Shown in pieces: positions 21,268 to 34,477 of a stretch of 64,000 nucleotides of DNA. This DNA comes from Euonymus europaeus (taxonomy: Eukaryota; Streptophyta; Magnoliopsida; Celastrales; Celastraceae), in the NCBI GenBank assembly GCA_963580455.1, contig OY756958.1, positions 1,686,501 through 1,750,500 on the forward strand, read 5' to 3'. Every line of letters begins with the position of its first letter. Position 1 is the first letter of the stretch. The notes under the pieces are model-generated. The model made no database searches and had not been told where the DNA came from. It saw only the letters and a list, made by a program, of their open reading frames with translations. Position numbers and translations under genes: made by a program.

Positions 21268-24200
21268 TTATTTACCCATTGGTCTTTTCAAGCAGTCACC
21301 ATCAGTATTGTTAATTACTTTAGCCAAAAATTGATTTTTAATCGTGCGCAGCAGATGAATCCCATTTATGAATGTGCCAACTTCAACTCTTAATAATATA
21401 AAGGAATCATCTTGCTTATTAAAAAAATGAAAGAAGAATCTCACCATCATCTGAGGCACTTTTAAGAATGCGAAGGACACAGAATATAAGGCAGTTGCAA
21501 TGGTCGCTCCTGTTATCATGTCGTAGATTATATGTTTTTGGTCCGTATTTGGCACAAATGCAATCTTCAAAGTATTAGTTAAGTCAAAGAGCCTGTAAGA
21601 GATCTGCATGAAAGGCAAAATTCAGTACATGAGTTGCATCCAGATATTGTCAAATGCTTATAAACCTTGACACTTTCACTTACCGCAATGTATATTGAAG
21701 TAGTGAGTAAAAAGTTCAACAACGGGTAGTTTGGGATGAGAGAGAGCAATAATTTAGGTTGACCATCTGGAACAGCAGATCTGCACATTCAAGAGAAACT
21801 TAAGGAAGTGTCTTCTTTTCCGCTGCATGAAACTGAGGCTAGTGTCCAAGGAATAAAGAACATTTGGACAAATTTCAAGCATATGTAAATGGATCAGGAG
21901 ACCAGAGTACCCTAAGTGTTACGTTGCCCAAAATGCTGAGGTGTTTAAAACGAGTTCTCATGTATTAAAAATATATATATATTCATTACATTAACACCCT
22001 AGGTAGCACGGACACGGACACGGATACGGGACACGACACGACACGGACACGCGGATACGTAATTTTTCAAAAAATTAGGATACGGATACGTTAGAGAGGA
22101 CACGTTGAATATTTATTATAATATATATATATATATGTTTATATGTTTCATTTCAATTTTACAATACAATCAACATAACATATATAAAATTAACAACCCA
22201 AGCAAAGACGAACCAGCAGAAACCCAAGCGAAGAAGAAAGCAGCAGCAAGAAGTGGGGAACCCAAACCAGCAGCAATCTAGGCGAACCCAAACCAGCAAC
22301 CCAGTAGCCCAAGCAATGTCGCGAACCAAAGAAGAAACCAGCAGCGAAGAAGCAGCAGCAGCAGCGAAGAAGCAGCGGCGAAGAAGAAAATAGCAGAGAG
22401 GCACGCGAAGAAACAGAGGCACTCGTCACTCGAAGAAGAAACCAGAAGCGAAGAAGCAGCAGCAGCGAAGAAGAAACAGCAGAGAGGCACGCGTAAGGCA
22501 AGGTGTTTCACTGTTTCTAGGTCAAAATTTCATTTTCATATAAATTAATTTAATTAAATAATAAAATATCTTTTAAAAAAGGGAATTACTAAGGGACACG
22601 CGTGTCATTTGCATGTCCCTAACGTGTCCAATTTAAAAAAAAATAAAAAAAATTCGGATACTCAAATTTGCGTATCCGACACGTGTCCGGAGCGTGTCCG
22701 TGTCCGAAGAGTGTCGGACACGGACACTCTCGCCTAAATAGAGTGTCGGTGCTTCACAGTTAACACCAATCAAATGATGAGCATAAACCCTCAGGAACTG
22801 GGCAGAACTCAGGACATCAGGCCTTCTCAATGCAAGATGAGAGTATTGCACAAATTAGCTTCAACATACCTCAACCAGATATGGATCTGTGATATGTATG
22901 TCTCCAGTGTAATCTTTCCAAGCCACCTAGTAACAGAACAAGTGATGTCACATCAAATTGATTCTGAGATATAGATTGAATTCACAGGTAAATAACTATT
23001 GAAAGTGAAGATATTTTATATAACATGAATATTCCACACGAACATTATGACCAGAATCTATATAGAATGTCCGCTATGCTAGGAGCAAACAATGTGACAC
23101 AAATTTACGCTATGAAGAACAAATCAAGATATTACTCAACTTGAAGTGCACTTACGCAAAGAGGGTCAAAGTATAGCTCCGGAAATATTGGGTGGCGTTC
23201 CGCAAACATATGTATACACTGTGCTACAAGAGCAACAGGGAATTGTTAGCACAATTAGTATAGTTTCTTAAAATTTCTCTGCTAAAGAAGATTGAGGACA
23301 CGGATTTCATACGTTATTGGAATCCATGAGGTATATGGATGATATTTATTGTAGGTAACCCGGTCCAGCTTGTAGATGTACTCAAACCAAAGATATCCCA
23401 TCTAGATAATTTACAGAAGCTGTTAGCATTAGAGATGGAAGTGGTGAGGAAAGGATGTTACTAGTAAATTTATAATACCGCCAGTGATATCAAGACCACA
23501 GCTGTTTTCAATGAAATCCTGCGCTTCAAATCCATCTCCTCAACTTTCTCCATCCACCTTTCAACCTGCAAATACAAACAAAAATTATTGACCTAGAGAT
23601 TGAAAAAAAAAAATAAAGAACCAGCGACATAATTATTGCCATTGTACAATACTCCCCTAAAGAATTTAACTTTCGAGAAAAAAAAAGTATTAAATCTTAC
23701 AGTTGGATGATAGTATGCATAGACCATTCCAACAATCCATATGTAACGGTCAAGGCCAGAGCGGAAATGCCACTCATGCAAGCGGGAGAATTTTGGTTTT
23801 GAAGGATCCGGATCAGTGTAACCTGGAATATAGAAGCAATTTGTGTCAGATTAGCATGCAATATTATAGCATGGAAAACAAACTCTTGATCAAGTTACTA
23901 ACCAAGAAGGAAAGTAAACGGGCTCCAAACGATTTCGAACACTCCAGGAGTTTCCCATAATAGGATGACTACCAAGAAGCAGGCAATGATTTTTGCGGCT
24001 ATGACCCATCCAATCTCATTATATTTGTTCATAATCGCAAGCGATCCGTAAACCATGAGTGTGAAAAGTGTGTGCATAGGACAAATGTAATACAGCATGT
24101 AGCTGTTGTTGAGGACGACGCAGCAAAAGAAAACCAAGAAATTAAGCCGCCACATCATCTGTTCAAGAAATATGATTACTACAGCAAGCAAACACCAATA

Positions 24201-27200
24201 AATCTTTCGTAATAAACCTTTTGACTATTATTGAATAACATACCTGCGCAAATCTCACAAAACTAAAATCTTTGCGAACATAATAATATGAGAAGTTCCC
24301 AAATCCAGTCATCCAGACATATGCCGCAATAAAAACTCTAATTGCATTATAGATTTCTTTGGCAGCAAAATAATGGTACATCAAAAATAACACCTGTACG
24401 GAAGAAGAAGAAAAAAAGGTAGGTTGAAAGCAATGGTTTTACCTATAAGACATAAAATAATCTATAGCCGTAGACAGCCAGTGAACATCAACTTTGACAT
24501 GAGAAGTCACTCGATGAAACAGAGAAAACAAGCTGAACTGAAATAATAGAAGCCGCTTCAGTGTTGCCTTTTCAAGACCTTTCTCACCGAACAAAAAAAA
24601 AAGCAGCCCGCTTCAGTGTATACTTTTGCCCAGTGGTAAATACTCATAGGCACCCACCAAATAGCCTTCATCCACCGAAAAATGTAACATGCAATGATCT
24701 AAGACCCTAATGTACAATATGCAGTCCCAGAAATCCAGTGAAGATAAACTTTGGCATTACAAGTCACTTGTTGAAAAAATAGAAGACCACTTCAGTGCAT
24801 GTTTATGCATAGCGGTCAATAGTTTAAGTAACATAAGCTCCACCAATAGCCTCCATCCACTATCAATAATCAAATCACAACAATAATAATACAGGAAAAG
24901 AAATTAACCTGCATCCAGCCTCTCCACTCCTCAGTTTGATGCCTATTCAAATAAAGTATGGATTTGCCTGAGAATGGTGATTTATCATGATGGACCTTGA
25001 AAGATGTTACCGCTGACACTATTATGAGAAGGAAGTACAGAAATAAGAAAAGATCTCGATTGTAACTCTGCACAGAAAGAGGAGAGTCAAGAGACAAGCC
25101 AACTAGACAAGTTAAAAGGTTGGATTTCAGAAGGCAATTAATAAAAAATAAAACAATATTCAACTACCAACTACTAAATGCATAACTCATTTTTTTACGT
25201 TTAAAATTCAAATACATTCTCTCTTTATTGATTGCGGAGGCCCAGCAGGCTGGGCAGTTGGATTGTTACGGTGAGGTATGGGTCCGAGCTCTTTGGTGTC
25301 CGTGAAACACTAGCTTGGGAGGGATTCTTTATCAACGGTATCAGAGCATGTCAATCTTCCGCTTGTGGGCTTGTATGTGGCCCTTCGTCCAGCATGTTTG
25401 GACCAGGCTGCGTCTGCATGACGGGCTACTTGTGGATCCAGGTTGGGTAGGAAGAGTTCGTAAATCTCGTGTGGCCTGGTAACTTCAGACTATACCAAAG
25501 TGGACGTTGGCTTGGTAAGAGCGGGGGATTGTTACATACATCCCACATTGGAAATATGGGGATTTGAAGTGTTATTTATAAGGAGGGTCAATGACAAATG
25601 AGTTTCCACATGATAAGGATGAGCCTTGATTGTGAAGGCCTATTAGACTATAGCCCATGGATGCAGGCTGGACTGTTAGGGGCATGGGTTCTCCAGCGTC
25701 CATGAAACACTGGCTTGGAAAGGTCCTTATTAGTGCCCCTTCAACAAAGTTGTTTAACCATTCCAAAAAAAGAGGGTCTAAAGTACAAAAAAAGGTCATT
25801 TCAAAAAAAATACCAAGGCCAAAGTTCAGAGGTCAACACCACATACAAGCTTACCATTACCAAGGTGAGGTTTGGGGAGATAGAGATATACACCGCCCAA
25901 ACCCATACCGCAAAGAAAATTTCCAAAGTTTTGACATGTGATACCAAAGTTGCACCAAGACTCGACATGAAATTCAATTAAATTTCATTTAGCTAGTGGT
26001 CAAGGTGTTGTTTCGCCATATAAGTAAATACCAACAAACTACCCATGATAAGAATTAAATGATACAAAGTATGAAAACATTATGAATGGCACCTTAGTTG
26101 ATGAGCTAAAAAAATCCGTTCGATCACATAAGTAAAAATATGCCATAAGAACGCCAAATTCAGATCTGCAAAAACAAAGAGGAAAGAGAAAGAGAGATAA
26201 TTACAACTTTGCTTAAATTTGTAGAGAATATTTGATAACTAAACTTCTTCTCACAGAATTGGACAAAAAAAATAATTCGCTTACATAGCTCTTAGAGTCA
26301 AGCGGTTTTCCATCAAAAAGGACTCATCCATCAGAAGAAACCTAGAAAATATAGTAAAATCAAGCAGTTAACCTTGGCCAAGTACCAATCATTACTTAAT
26401 AGCATGTTGAAGAGAACTGACGCTGTAACTGTACCTGAAAATGGGAGCTGAGGCAGTTGAACTTCGACCTCTAGGAGAGGCAGACTGAAGGCCTCCGCCC
26501 TCTAGTAATACAGCTCTGTCATCCTCTTTTACAGCATCATTTACCAATTCAACCAAACCAATATCAGATTGCCTACTAGCAGAGGGAGAAAGTTGAATCA
26601 GAGTTGAAGACACAAGATATTCTTCATTAGAATGTCATGGGTAGACAGGATCCATGCTATTATACAAATTTCCCGGCACATCTTATATTCGTTAATCATA
26701 ACCTACTAATCTTCAACTTCTGACCAAGCATTTATGTAAGACACCAGCCACACCAATAACTGAAGTTTAGCATGATGTTAGTGATTACATTATAGACAAA
26801 GGAGTCCTCTCCAAAGAAAAGGATACTGTCACCTCAAGACGATTTAGTAAATTCAGCTTGCAGAACATCACACATTAACTTCATTCTTCACGTTGAGAAA
26901 ATGAATTTCAGCATCCAGGAACATAGAAGTTTGTAACCCAGAATAAAAAAGACTCACACTTTGGATGACGATAAATTCTTATTGTACTCCAAAAACTCAG
27001 AATAAATCCATGCTGCAATAACCGGGATAATTCCAAGAAAAAAAGACACCTGAAAAACATCAACACCCAAATAGCAATAAAAAATACATCTACAGAAGCA
27101 CAGCTATAAAGTAAATGGCATTTGTGTAACAGCAAAAACCGAGGCAAATCATCCATTTCTACTACCTTAATCCAACACAAAAATGTCAAAATCATGCAAT

Positions 27201-27936
27201 CCATAATACAAGAATCTCAAAGAGCGTTCAACACTAGACAAATTCCAACGTTGCACAGACACTATTTGTAAGATCAAGAACCACTGCTCAAAAATACACC
27301 ACAAAAGTGAGATACAGAAGAAGAAAAAATGAAAGCTCAAAACATAACCGCCAAGGTTAAAACTGAAATTCTCAGAGCAAAAACAACAATTCAGCTTTAA
27401 CAAAAGGAAATCCACAACTATTTCGTAAGCGATACAAGAATCTGATAAGTCCTCTATTGTTAACATAGTACTGTTGGCAGTAGCAATCCAGAAGAAAAAA
27501 ATTAAAAAAAAAAACACAAAACAACTACGAAAGAGTAAATTATAGGAGAGGATGAACAATAAAGTTTTAGCACTGGGAAATAGGACAATTAAAAGAAACT
27601 CAATCTCGCGCTCGTAGGTAGGTTCACTAAGCTGATGTTTCAACAATTGTAATCATCAGAAGATCCAAAAGCAAATAAAGATTCAGAAGCATAAAAAAGT
27701 GAGATTATCAAAACAAGAACCACAATACACTTATGTCAATAGAAACGTCCGCATCCATCTATTAGCCAACAAAAAACTCTCGGAGAACTTATCATTGCAA
27801 GTGCACGACCATTCTACTAGTACACTCGCATCACTATAAAATCCAAACGCATATAAAGTTTAGAAACGACAGACGCAAAGTGAAATCAATTAGAAGCGCG
27901 AACCTGGCCAGGAGTAACCGGACCGAAAATCACCAT
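21268..27936 (-). CDS. RWA2: REDUCED WALL ACETYLATION protein (RWA2 type, CAS1 family)
   Basis: Minus-strand exons: 27904-27936, 26958-27049, 26435-26572, 26285-26341, 26093-26165, 24909-25067, 24244-24393, 23903-24158, 23701-23822, 23479-23565, 23313-23401, 23156-23218, 22870-22926, 21684-21780 and a last coding stretch from 21603. All phases agree. The protein starts [17 protein letters not shown] and carries the family blocks [50 protein letters not shown] and [11 protein letters not shown] across about ten membrane segments. RWA proteins act in the Golgi and are needed to supply acetyl groups for O-acetylation of xylan, xyloglucan and pectin. The 3' end is uncertain. Reading through to TAA gives 602 residues; a donor GTGAGA at 21443-21444 would end the exon after VPQMM, and an acceptor near 21240 would give about 555, nearer the family length. 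Confidence 0.93.
21999..22759. mobile_element. hAT-like GGACACG-rich element in an RWA2 intron
   Basis: The ends are imperfect inverted repeats: CTAGGTAGCACGGACACGG on the left, and CTGTGAAGCACCGACACTC read inward from the right. An 8-bp duplication TTAACACC flanks it at 21991-21998 and 22760-22767. Both ends are packed with GGACACG/CGTGTCC units. The middle (about 22200-22500) is an AAGAAGCAGCAG-type purine-rich stretch that opens Leu/Ser/Cys-rich frames on the minus strand; these look like composition and not genes. It lies between RWA2 exons 13 and 14. Confidence 0.72.
25228..25735 (+). mobile_element. TRIM-like miniature LTR retrotransposon in an RWA2 intron
   Basis: The parts run in the plus direction. 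A truncated 5' LTR (25228-25336) is followed by a primer-binding-like GGTATCAGAGC (25337-25347), complementary to initiator-Met tRNA. An internal region of about 170 bases leads to a purine tract AAGAGCGGGGGA (25517-25528) and a 3' LTR starting TGTTACATACATCCCACATT (25530 to about 25735). The two LTRs share TCCRTGAAACACTRGCTTGG and flanking sequence. No coding capacity is present. It lies between RWA2 exons 5 and 6, antisense to the gene. Confidence 0.7.
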
Positions 27937-30900
27937 TGTTGCTAACCAGAAGACAAACCAAATCAACAAAAGTGGCAAGAAACAACGTGCATTTCACTTT
28001 AAAGCGTGGAAACCCGATTCCTTCTACTACCAGATCCGATCTAGTCTAGACAACAACGAAGAAGACAAGGAGCCTAGATTCGCGCGCGATCTGGAGGTCA
28101 GTATTTTATAAAGAAGCCAGTAGGGGAGGGGCAGGGGGAGTGGGGGGGGAGAGAGAGAGAGAGGAGTTGAGAGAGGGCTGGGTTTCCAGGTTCTAAAACT
28201 GAGGAATCGTTCCTTTAAGCCGTTTACTCGGAAGTGCCGTCTTTGTGGTCTTGTATAGTGCTGGACCTGCGTTATGACGATCGTTCGATCTCGATCATAA
28301 GAGGCGACGCACTCTTTCAAATCTCGATGCAGGTCTATTCACTCTTTTTTCCCTGACACTTAATTGTTTTTTTTTCTTTAAATAGATCCACATCCACACT
28401 TTATAGGTTATAGTATATAGTATATATATATATATACCAAAAATACAAATATTCATGAAAAAAAAACAATATAAATGCATGTTGAGTAATGCATTGCATC
28501 CTGCAAACCTAATGTTATAAATTTTCGTGAAAGGAAAAAGAAGAATAAACTGCTGTCAATGTAGGTAAGAGACACTAATCCAATACCAACAAAGTTGTTT
28601 TTCTTTTGTCAAAATTGGATTTTGAAATTTCGTGAGAAAATTATATTTAGAGCTACGAAACATATGATCAATCCAAATTCTTAAGTAAGCTGAACAAGAC
28701 TTTTTTTATGACATGAGAATTAATACCCGCTCGCATTATTTTTTTTTTAAGGGATTTGATAAATCAACCCACCCTGCTTTTAACCCCCCTATTTCTATGC
28801 CTGCAAGGCTACTAACTTTAAATGATTGCAGAAAAAAGTAGGGCTACAGAGTCGGATGTCGCCATCCGGTTAGCATGGGCACGACATCATTTGATTCTCA
28901 CCGTCTCATTAATTGTTTATTGCATTATATTAAACTGGTGCTAATTAAACACGGTTAACAAAGTCAATGTAAAAAAAATTAAAAAAATATTATTTAATGG
29001 TTGTTTGGTGATATTTATTATATTTTTAAAAAAGAAAATTCCACTCTACAACCGACCTGATTTCTCCTCTTGCTTAGCTTTTACTTTCCCTTCAACTTAT
29101 TTGTATCCAAACGGAGAATAAATCTTATTAATTTGGACATCTTGTATCTAAAAACAATGTTTATGGCAGTTGACTTTTTATCAAACTCAGTCTAGTCGAT
29201 CAGCTGACAAACAGAAGCTTATAATATTAATTAATTATAAGCCAACTGTATTATTAAATTGACTCATACTTTAATTTTATTTTTCTTTTTTATTTTTTTC
29301 CTCCCAGCTTCATCTTTAATTATTGTCTTTTATCCAAAATAAAACTGGTTATTAAAATGTGTCATGAGGTCGAGAAAAAATTGGCGGAAAATTCAAGTTT
29401 TTTGACTAAAAAGTACATCAGTGAAGTCACGGTGCACCAATCACTTGAGGGCACGTCATCTGCTTTCAAAAGGAAAATTTTTGTTTGGGTTTAGTTTACT
29501 TTTTAGTCACTAAAATAATAAAATAAGAGAAAATTTTAATTGGATTGCCTGATAATTTTTTAAAATTTTAGTGAGGTCCATAATTAGTTAATTAATTGAA
29601 ACTTTCTTTACAAAGTAATCCATCACCCTCAGCTTCAACTTATAATTTTAATTTTAAGACTATATGGAATAAATTTAATTTTAACTTTTTTTTTAAGAAA
29701 CTTCCACTTAAATTGATATAAATATTCTCTCATAAAAAAAATAAAAAAAAATAAAAAAGGTTTAGCCTTTTGTATTTAAATCTAGAGGAGAGAGGAAAGA
29801 TAGAAAAGTAATAAATTGTAAAAGGATGATGTGATGGAAGTAGGGGGGTTGATAATAGATTTATAGGGGAAGCTTGCTTTAGTGCTTCCCTTTTTTTAAT
29901 CACCTGCTCTCACTAACTTTCCAGTCGTAGATCAGGTCTCGTTTATTGGAATATAGCGATGAGGCACTCGCCCATCACTATTATGACATTATCATCTCCA
30001 AATCAACGAGTTGTCGGCAGCTTTTGGAAAGCGCGTCAAGCTCCACCGACACCATGCATTTTCCAATGACTGAAACTACTCTAGGACGAACCCTAAAATA
30101 GCCTGCTATTGATATTTGCCAAGTATTAAATTGGGCCCAAAATTTAGGGCTTGGCTTAGCTTTACTTTCCTGGGCCTCTCTTAACTTACCTACGCCCATA
30201 TGGTGATTGCTCACTGTTCAGCAATCGATGGAGCCGAGGAGATAACAGTAAAGGTAAAGAAGTATGGAACCCAGTACCCACTATACCCTCAGGCCTCATC
30301 ATAGTCGGTTGGCACATGGTAACAAAATTGACTGTTTTCACTTCAGTACAAAAAATAGAATTTTTATTACCCGGAAATCGCGAGATGATTTGCTCTTCTT
30401 CGCTACTCCGAGATCGGCTCTCACGTCTTGGGTGATTCCAGAAAACTTTCATCTGGGCAGAAAAGGTCAACCGTAAATAAATTAGTTAGTTTTGTGTGTG
30501 ATAAAGATTTAAGAAAAGAAACATTACAATGAAAATGACGCATCCGATGAGCTCATTTTCTAGAGGCTATGGTAGATTACAGCACCCCAAACAAAAGATG
30601 CATTCACCGATTGTCGTTAGGTTCATCATGTTCATGGGAACTGCGCTCCGTTTCTTCTTTCCGGGACAAAATACTGTAAAGTCATGGAAAACTATGCCCT
30701 GTCCCCTCTTTTTGGGCCTCCAGGTAAAACACCTCAACTGTAAAACCAATTTACAGGCAAAGTATAGCCCAACCGAAAAGGTAAAAAAATCAAAATCATG
30801 GTATTTGATAGCCATCCAGATTCCAGATTTACTAAGTACAAGTACGAGCAGGAACTACAGCAAATTCCAACAACAAATACGGCATCATACTGCATCCTGA

Positions 30901-31295
30901 GTCCAAACCAGTATTAAGAATCAGAAAAAATGATCTTAGTACCTATTGCAGCAGTGCCACGAGGAATATATGAACCATTCACATGAGATAGACATAAAGC
31001 AAATTTCCAATTAAACAGAACATCAAAGAACTTTGAAAGAAGTCAGCATTTTGTCTAAGATCAAAATCTTATACAGATTCTAAACCACTTTCTTCGAAGT
31101 CTCTTCAAAGCCTACCATAACTACTCAAATAACAGATAAGACATACTATGCTAGTATGCTACTACACAACAAAGTAAATGGTTCAGTGTCATCATAATAC
31201 ACGGAGCATCTGATCTTCTTTCTAATAAGAGATGGGTGAGAGAGATATTGACCTATATGTCAATGGTCAGTCCTCAACCAAGAAGGGGCAAGGCC
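27937..31295. other. Intergenic between RWA2 and the acidic-protein gene
   Basis: The RWA2 leader and promoter lie in about 27937-28350, with a G-rich and (GA)n stretch at 28130-28165. Bases 28350-29950 are very AT-rich with no gene seen. A GGTTAGCATGGGC...GATTCTCACC stretch near 28878-28915 is weakly tRNA-like. Bases 29950-31200 hold short open frames on both strands. One minus-strand piece (about 30370-30455) reads MKVFWNHPRRESRSRSSEEE between a CAG and a GGTAAT, so it looks exon-like, but no family is recognised. The last few hundred bases are the 3' untranslated region of the acidic gene. Confidence 0.4.
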
Positions 31296-33432
31296 CTATC
31301 GCTTGGATGGTCTCTCATCATCATCTCCACCATCATCGGAATCGGAATCATCTTTGCCCAGCCTCTTCCTCTTTGGTGGAGCTTCAACCTTGCCAGAACC
31401 CTCATCATCGTCATCTTCTTCATCTATATCTTCATCCTCGCCATTTTCTTCTGGTTTGAAATCACTGGCATCTTCCTCATCTTCAGGTCGAGCAACAACC
31501 GGTCTCACTAGGTATTCAGTAGGCATATCCTCCTGCAGAGTGTAGATAGATGTATTGAAGGTAGTCGACAGTTCAAATACATAACAAAACATACATAAAT
31601 TAAAACCAGTAAAGGTGCACAAGTACAACCAAAGAGACCCATAGCTACATTGGCAGGGACGGCAAACTAGTGAACGGCAAAGGAAAACCACTATGAAAAG
31701 AATGCAATAAATGAAATCTTGTGTTAAAACTTAAAGCAGTCTCAATTGAATATCCAATATATATTAATAGTTTTCTTCTTTGCTGTTTTACTTTTGAATA
31801 TGAATCTCACTTCAGATAAGCCATATGTTAATTAAGCTTCTATGAAATGGAAATTGTGTTCAGACGCAACAGTTTCCCAGCTGCCAAATTAAGGATTTAT
31901 TAAAATGCAGACATTGAATTGGTTAATTAGAAAACCTTGCCCATCAATGGAAGAGCCCTGCCATGAATCAGCGCACTCATGCTTTTACCAAATTTCTAAA
32001 TTGCATGCTCACCATGACCACATAAGACTGCATCTTAAACAAAAGCAATCACCCGGTTCACTGTACTTCATCAAACATATCACGTATTTTTTGTAGACCT
32101 TTAGAATAATTTGTTTTGTTGGTTGCACAAACCAAAGAGAAAGAATCAAGTGAAATAAACTCAAAAAAATCTCACAATATATCTGGGACAAAAAATAATT
32201 ATTTCTCACTCGAATTGATTGAAAAACCTTTACAGAGATGCAAGATCAAGACAAATTTAACTGGATGGTTTAAAAGTAAGTTTGCAGAACCTTGACAGGA
32301 CAAGAAGACTGGATAGCAATCACCAACCCCAAATTCTAAGCACTAACAAATACTTGAACTTAAACTAACATTGTTTAAGAGATAAATCAAAACATTGAAA
32401 AGAAACAAAAAAATACTCAAAAAAAATAAAAAAAAAACACAAAATAATCACAATATCTCATAGACATTCCGCATTCGTGAAAGTTAAAAACCAAGATGAA
32501 CAATTAACAATCTACCAAACAATGAATAAACCATGAAAACGAAATATCAAAACTTCATCATATAGCCAAGAAGAACACGGGAGCAGAAGATTACTTTATC
32601 TAAACGAGGCAAAAACAATTAAAATAGTAAAGGAAAAAAAATAAATAGAACAAAGACTATTTAATTCTATCTTAGAAGTTAGATGAACACAACAGTCGAA
32701 ACATATTGCAAAATACAAAGTACACAAACATGGAAAGCAAAAGCCACGGATCATCAATTTTAGTCTTCATAAAAACTTCTTCAAAATAGGATATGGATTC
32801 AGATCTGACTAGATCGGAAAGAAAAGTACTAAAAATTCCCTATATGCGAAGCTAACTTCGTATAAATGAAAGCAAAAAAAAAAAAAAAAAATACAATGAA
32901 ATCATCACAAATTCGATTCCACGTATAAAACAAGCAATGAAATTAACGAATAATACTACAGATCCACTCTAAGAGCAATCTAAAATTTTCACGGACAAAG
33001 CATCTAAAAAGTTGAAGAATGATTGAGGGTAAGGGAATAATTTTGCGGTACCTCTTCATCGTCATCCTCGTCGTCGTCGTCGTCTTCTTCATCGTCGTCA
33101 TCGTCTCCATCTCCGTCATCGTCGTCGTCATCACCATCACCGCCTTCTCCATCATCTTCCTCATCCTCATCCTCATCGTCGACTGACTGAATTGGTGGCC
33201 CACCTGCAGACTGCAAGACATGCGCATCTTCCCCATCCTCTTCTCCTTCTTCATCGCCGTCGTCGTCTTCATCTTCTTCTTCGTCTTCGTCGTTGTCATC
33301 ATCATCGCCGTCTGCTTCCTCGTCCTCATCATCGTCATCTTCTACAGTGTTCTTCACTCGACTTTCGTCTTCATTGTCTTCTTCTCCATTCAAATCCTTA
33401 AAAATTTCTCTCTCTTCTTCCGTGACTGTCAT
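31296..33432 (-). CDS. Highly acidic Asp/Glu-rich protein, probably nuclear
   Basis: Two exons, 33052-33432 and 31296-31532, join in phase 0 around a 1.5-kb intron and give 205 residues plus TAG. The start is the ATG of MTVTEEEREIFKDLNGEE; an upstream in-frame methionine at 33522 would add a hydrophobic leader and is unlikely. Most of residues 25-125 are Asp and Glu. Exon 2 adds a short ordered-looking block, EDMPTEYLVRPVVARPEDEE, then more acidic residues and a basic patch PPKRKRLGK that could be a nuclear localisation signal. Similar plant proteins are annotated by composition only, for example as VHS3-like or spermine-binding-like, which means little. Acidic tracts with a nuclear signal suggest histone or basic-protein binding, but that is inference. 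Confidence 0.75.
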
Positions 33433-34477
33433 GATTAAAAGATGCTGCAGAAATTTTTCCAAGAAAATTACGAATTTTTCAGGATTTTTTCGGTGTGAAA
33501 ACAAAAATAATTGAAAAAACAAGGAAGAAAGGAGGAGCTTCTTCGTTCGTTGGTTCTACCAGATAGCACTGCACCGGAGATCTCAGCCGTTGAAACAATG
33601 ATTCACGCGGATTGATGACGTCGCACGAAATCGAACGGTCCTGATAAAAGAATATGGCATCGAGAGGTGATATACTATTGTTGCGGCGCTCACCGCTTGT
33701 CACGTGCTTGTGGGATGTTGAGGTTTCTACTTTCTAGGGCTAGGATTTCGCTCTTTGATAAGGTTCTGTGGAATATTCGATGGGCCGAGCCCATTTTCTA
33801 GCTCTTTTGGGCTAGGTCTAGCTTGCCTTTCTGTGACAACGAGACAACAAAAGACCTACCGACGCAAATAGATGTGTCCGACACAACGAGACATATTTTC
33901 TTTGTAAATAGCATGATGCCGGCTGTATCGTACAACATATTGGTTTATTTTCTTTGTATATGATATTGTAGTTTGAAATTACTTCCTAAAAACTAACTCC
34001 CTTGAACAATCCCAGTGGGGAGACTCTTTAAATTTTTCATTCTCTTAATCTGATGTCATTAATATTGTACAAAAAATCAAGTGATATATTCATCTATATC
34101 ATCAAAACACGTCTCTTAATACAGTCGCATTAACAACACACAAATCTCTGTCTATTTTCTCCTTTCTGCATTAATAAAAACTCTACATATCAAGTGTCCC
34201 ACACCTATTCTCCAACAAAACTACAAAAGATCAGTCAAATACTCACCCAATATAATCACATTAACAAAAATACACATTATTAGCATTATCAAGTATCCAT
34301 TGCAAATGTGTCATTATACATGCTTGCTTAAATGGATTTCCCTAACCTCTCCACGCGAGCTTGCTTTAAATAGTAGAACAGTACTATTCTCTGATAGCAG
34401 GTGTTAATGGTGTTATTCTTACATGGACGATTGCTAAAGACTGATACGGTACTACCCTATGGAGAATATAAAACAAT
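33433..34477. other. Promoter of the acidic-protein gene and AT-rich spacer
   Basis: The first 300 bases are the leader and promoter of the minus-strand acidic gene, with a TGGGCCGAGCCCA-type palindromic site II-like motif at about 33781-33793. The rest is AT-rich with no recognised gene up to the Pack-MULE. Confidence 0.45.

Noticed and set aside
22159..22511. Overlapping Leu/Ser/Cys-rich minus-strand frames
   Set aside because: They come from the AAGAAGCAGCAG-rich core of the hAT-like element; composition explains them.
31232..31545. Plus-strand frames at the 3' end of the acidic gene
   Set aside because: Shadows of the acidic exon 2 on the opposite strand.
33192..33514. Ser/His-rich plus-strand frames opposite the acidic gene
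   Set aside because: They are the complement of GAT/GAC/GAA repeats in the acidic exon, which has the proper start and splice sites.
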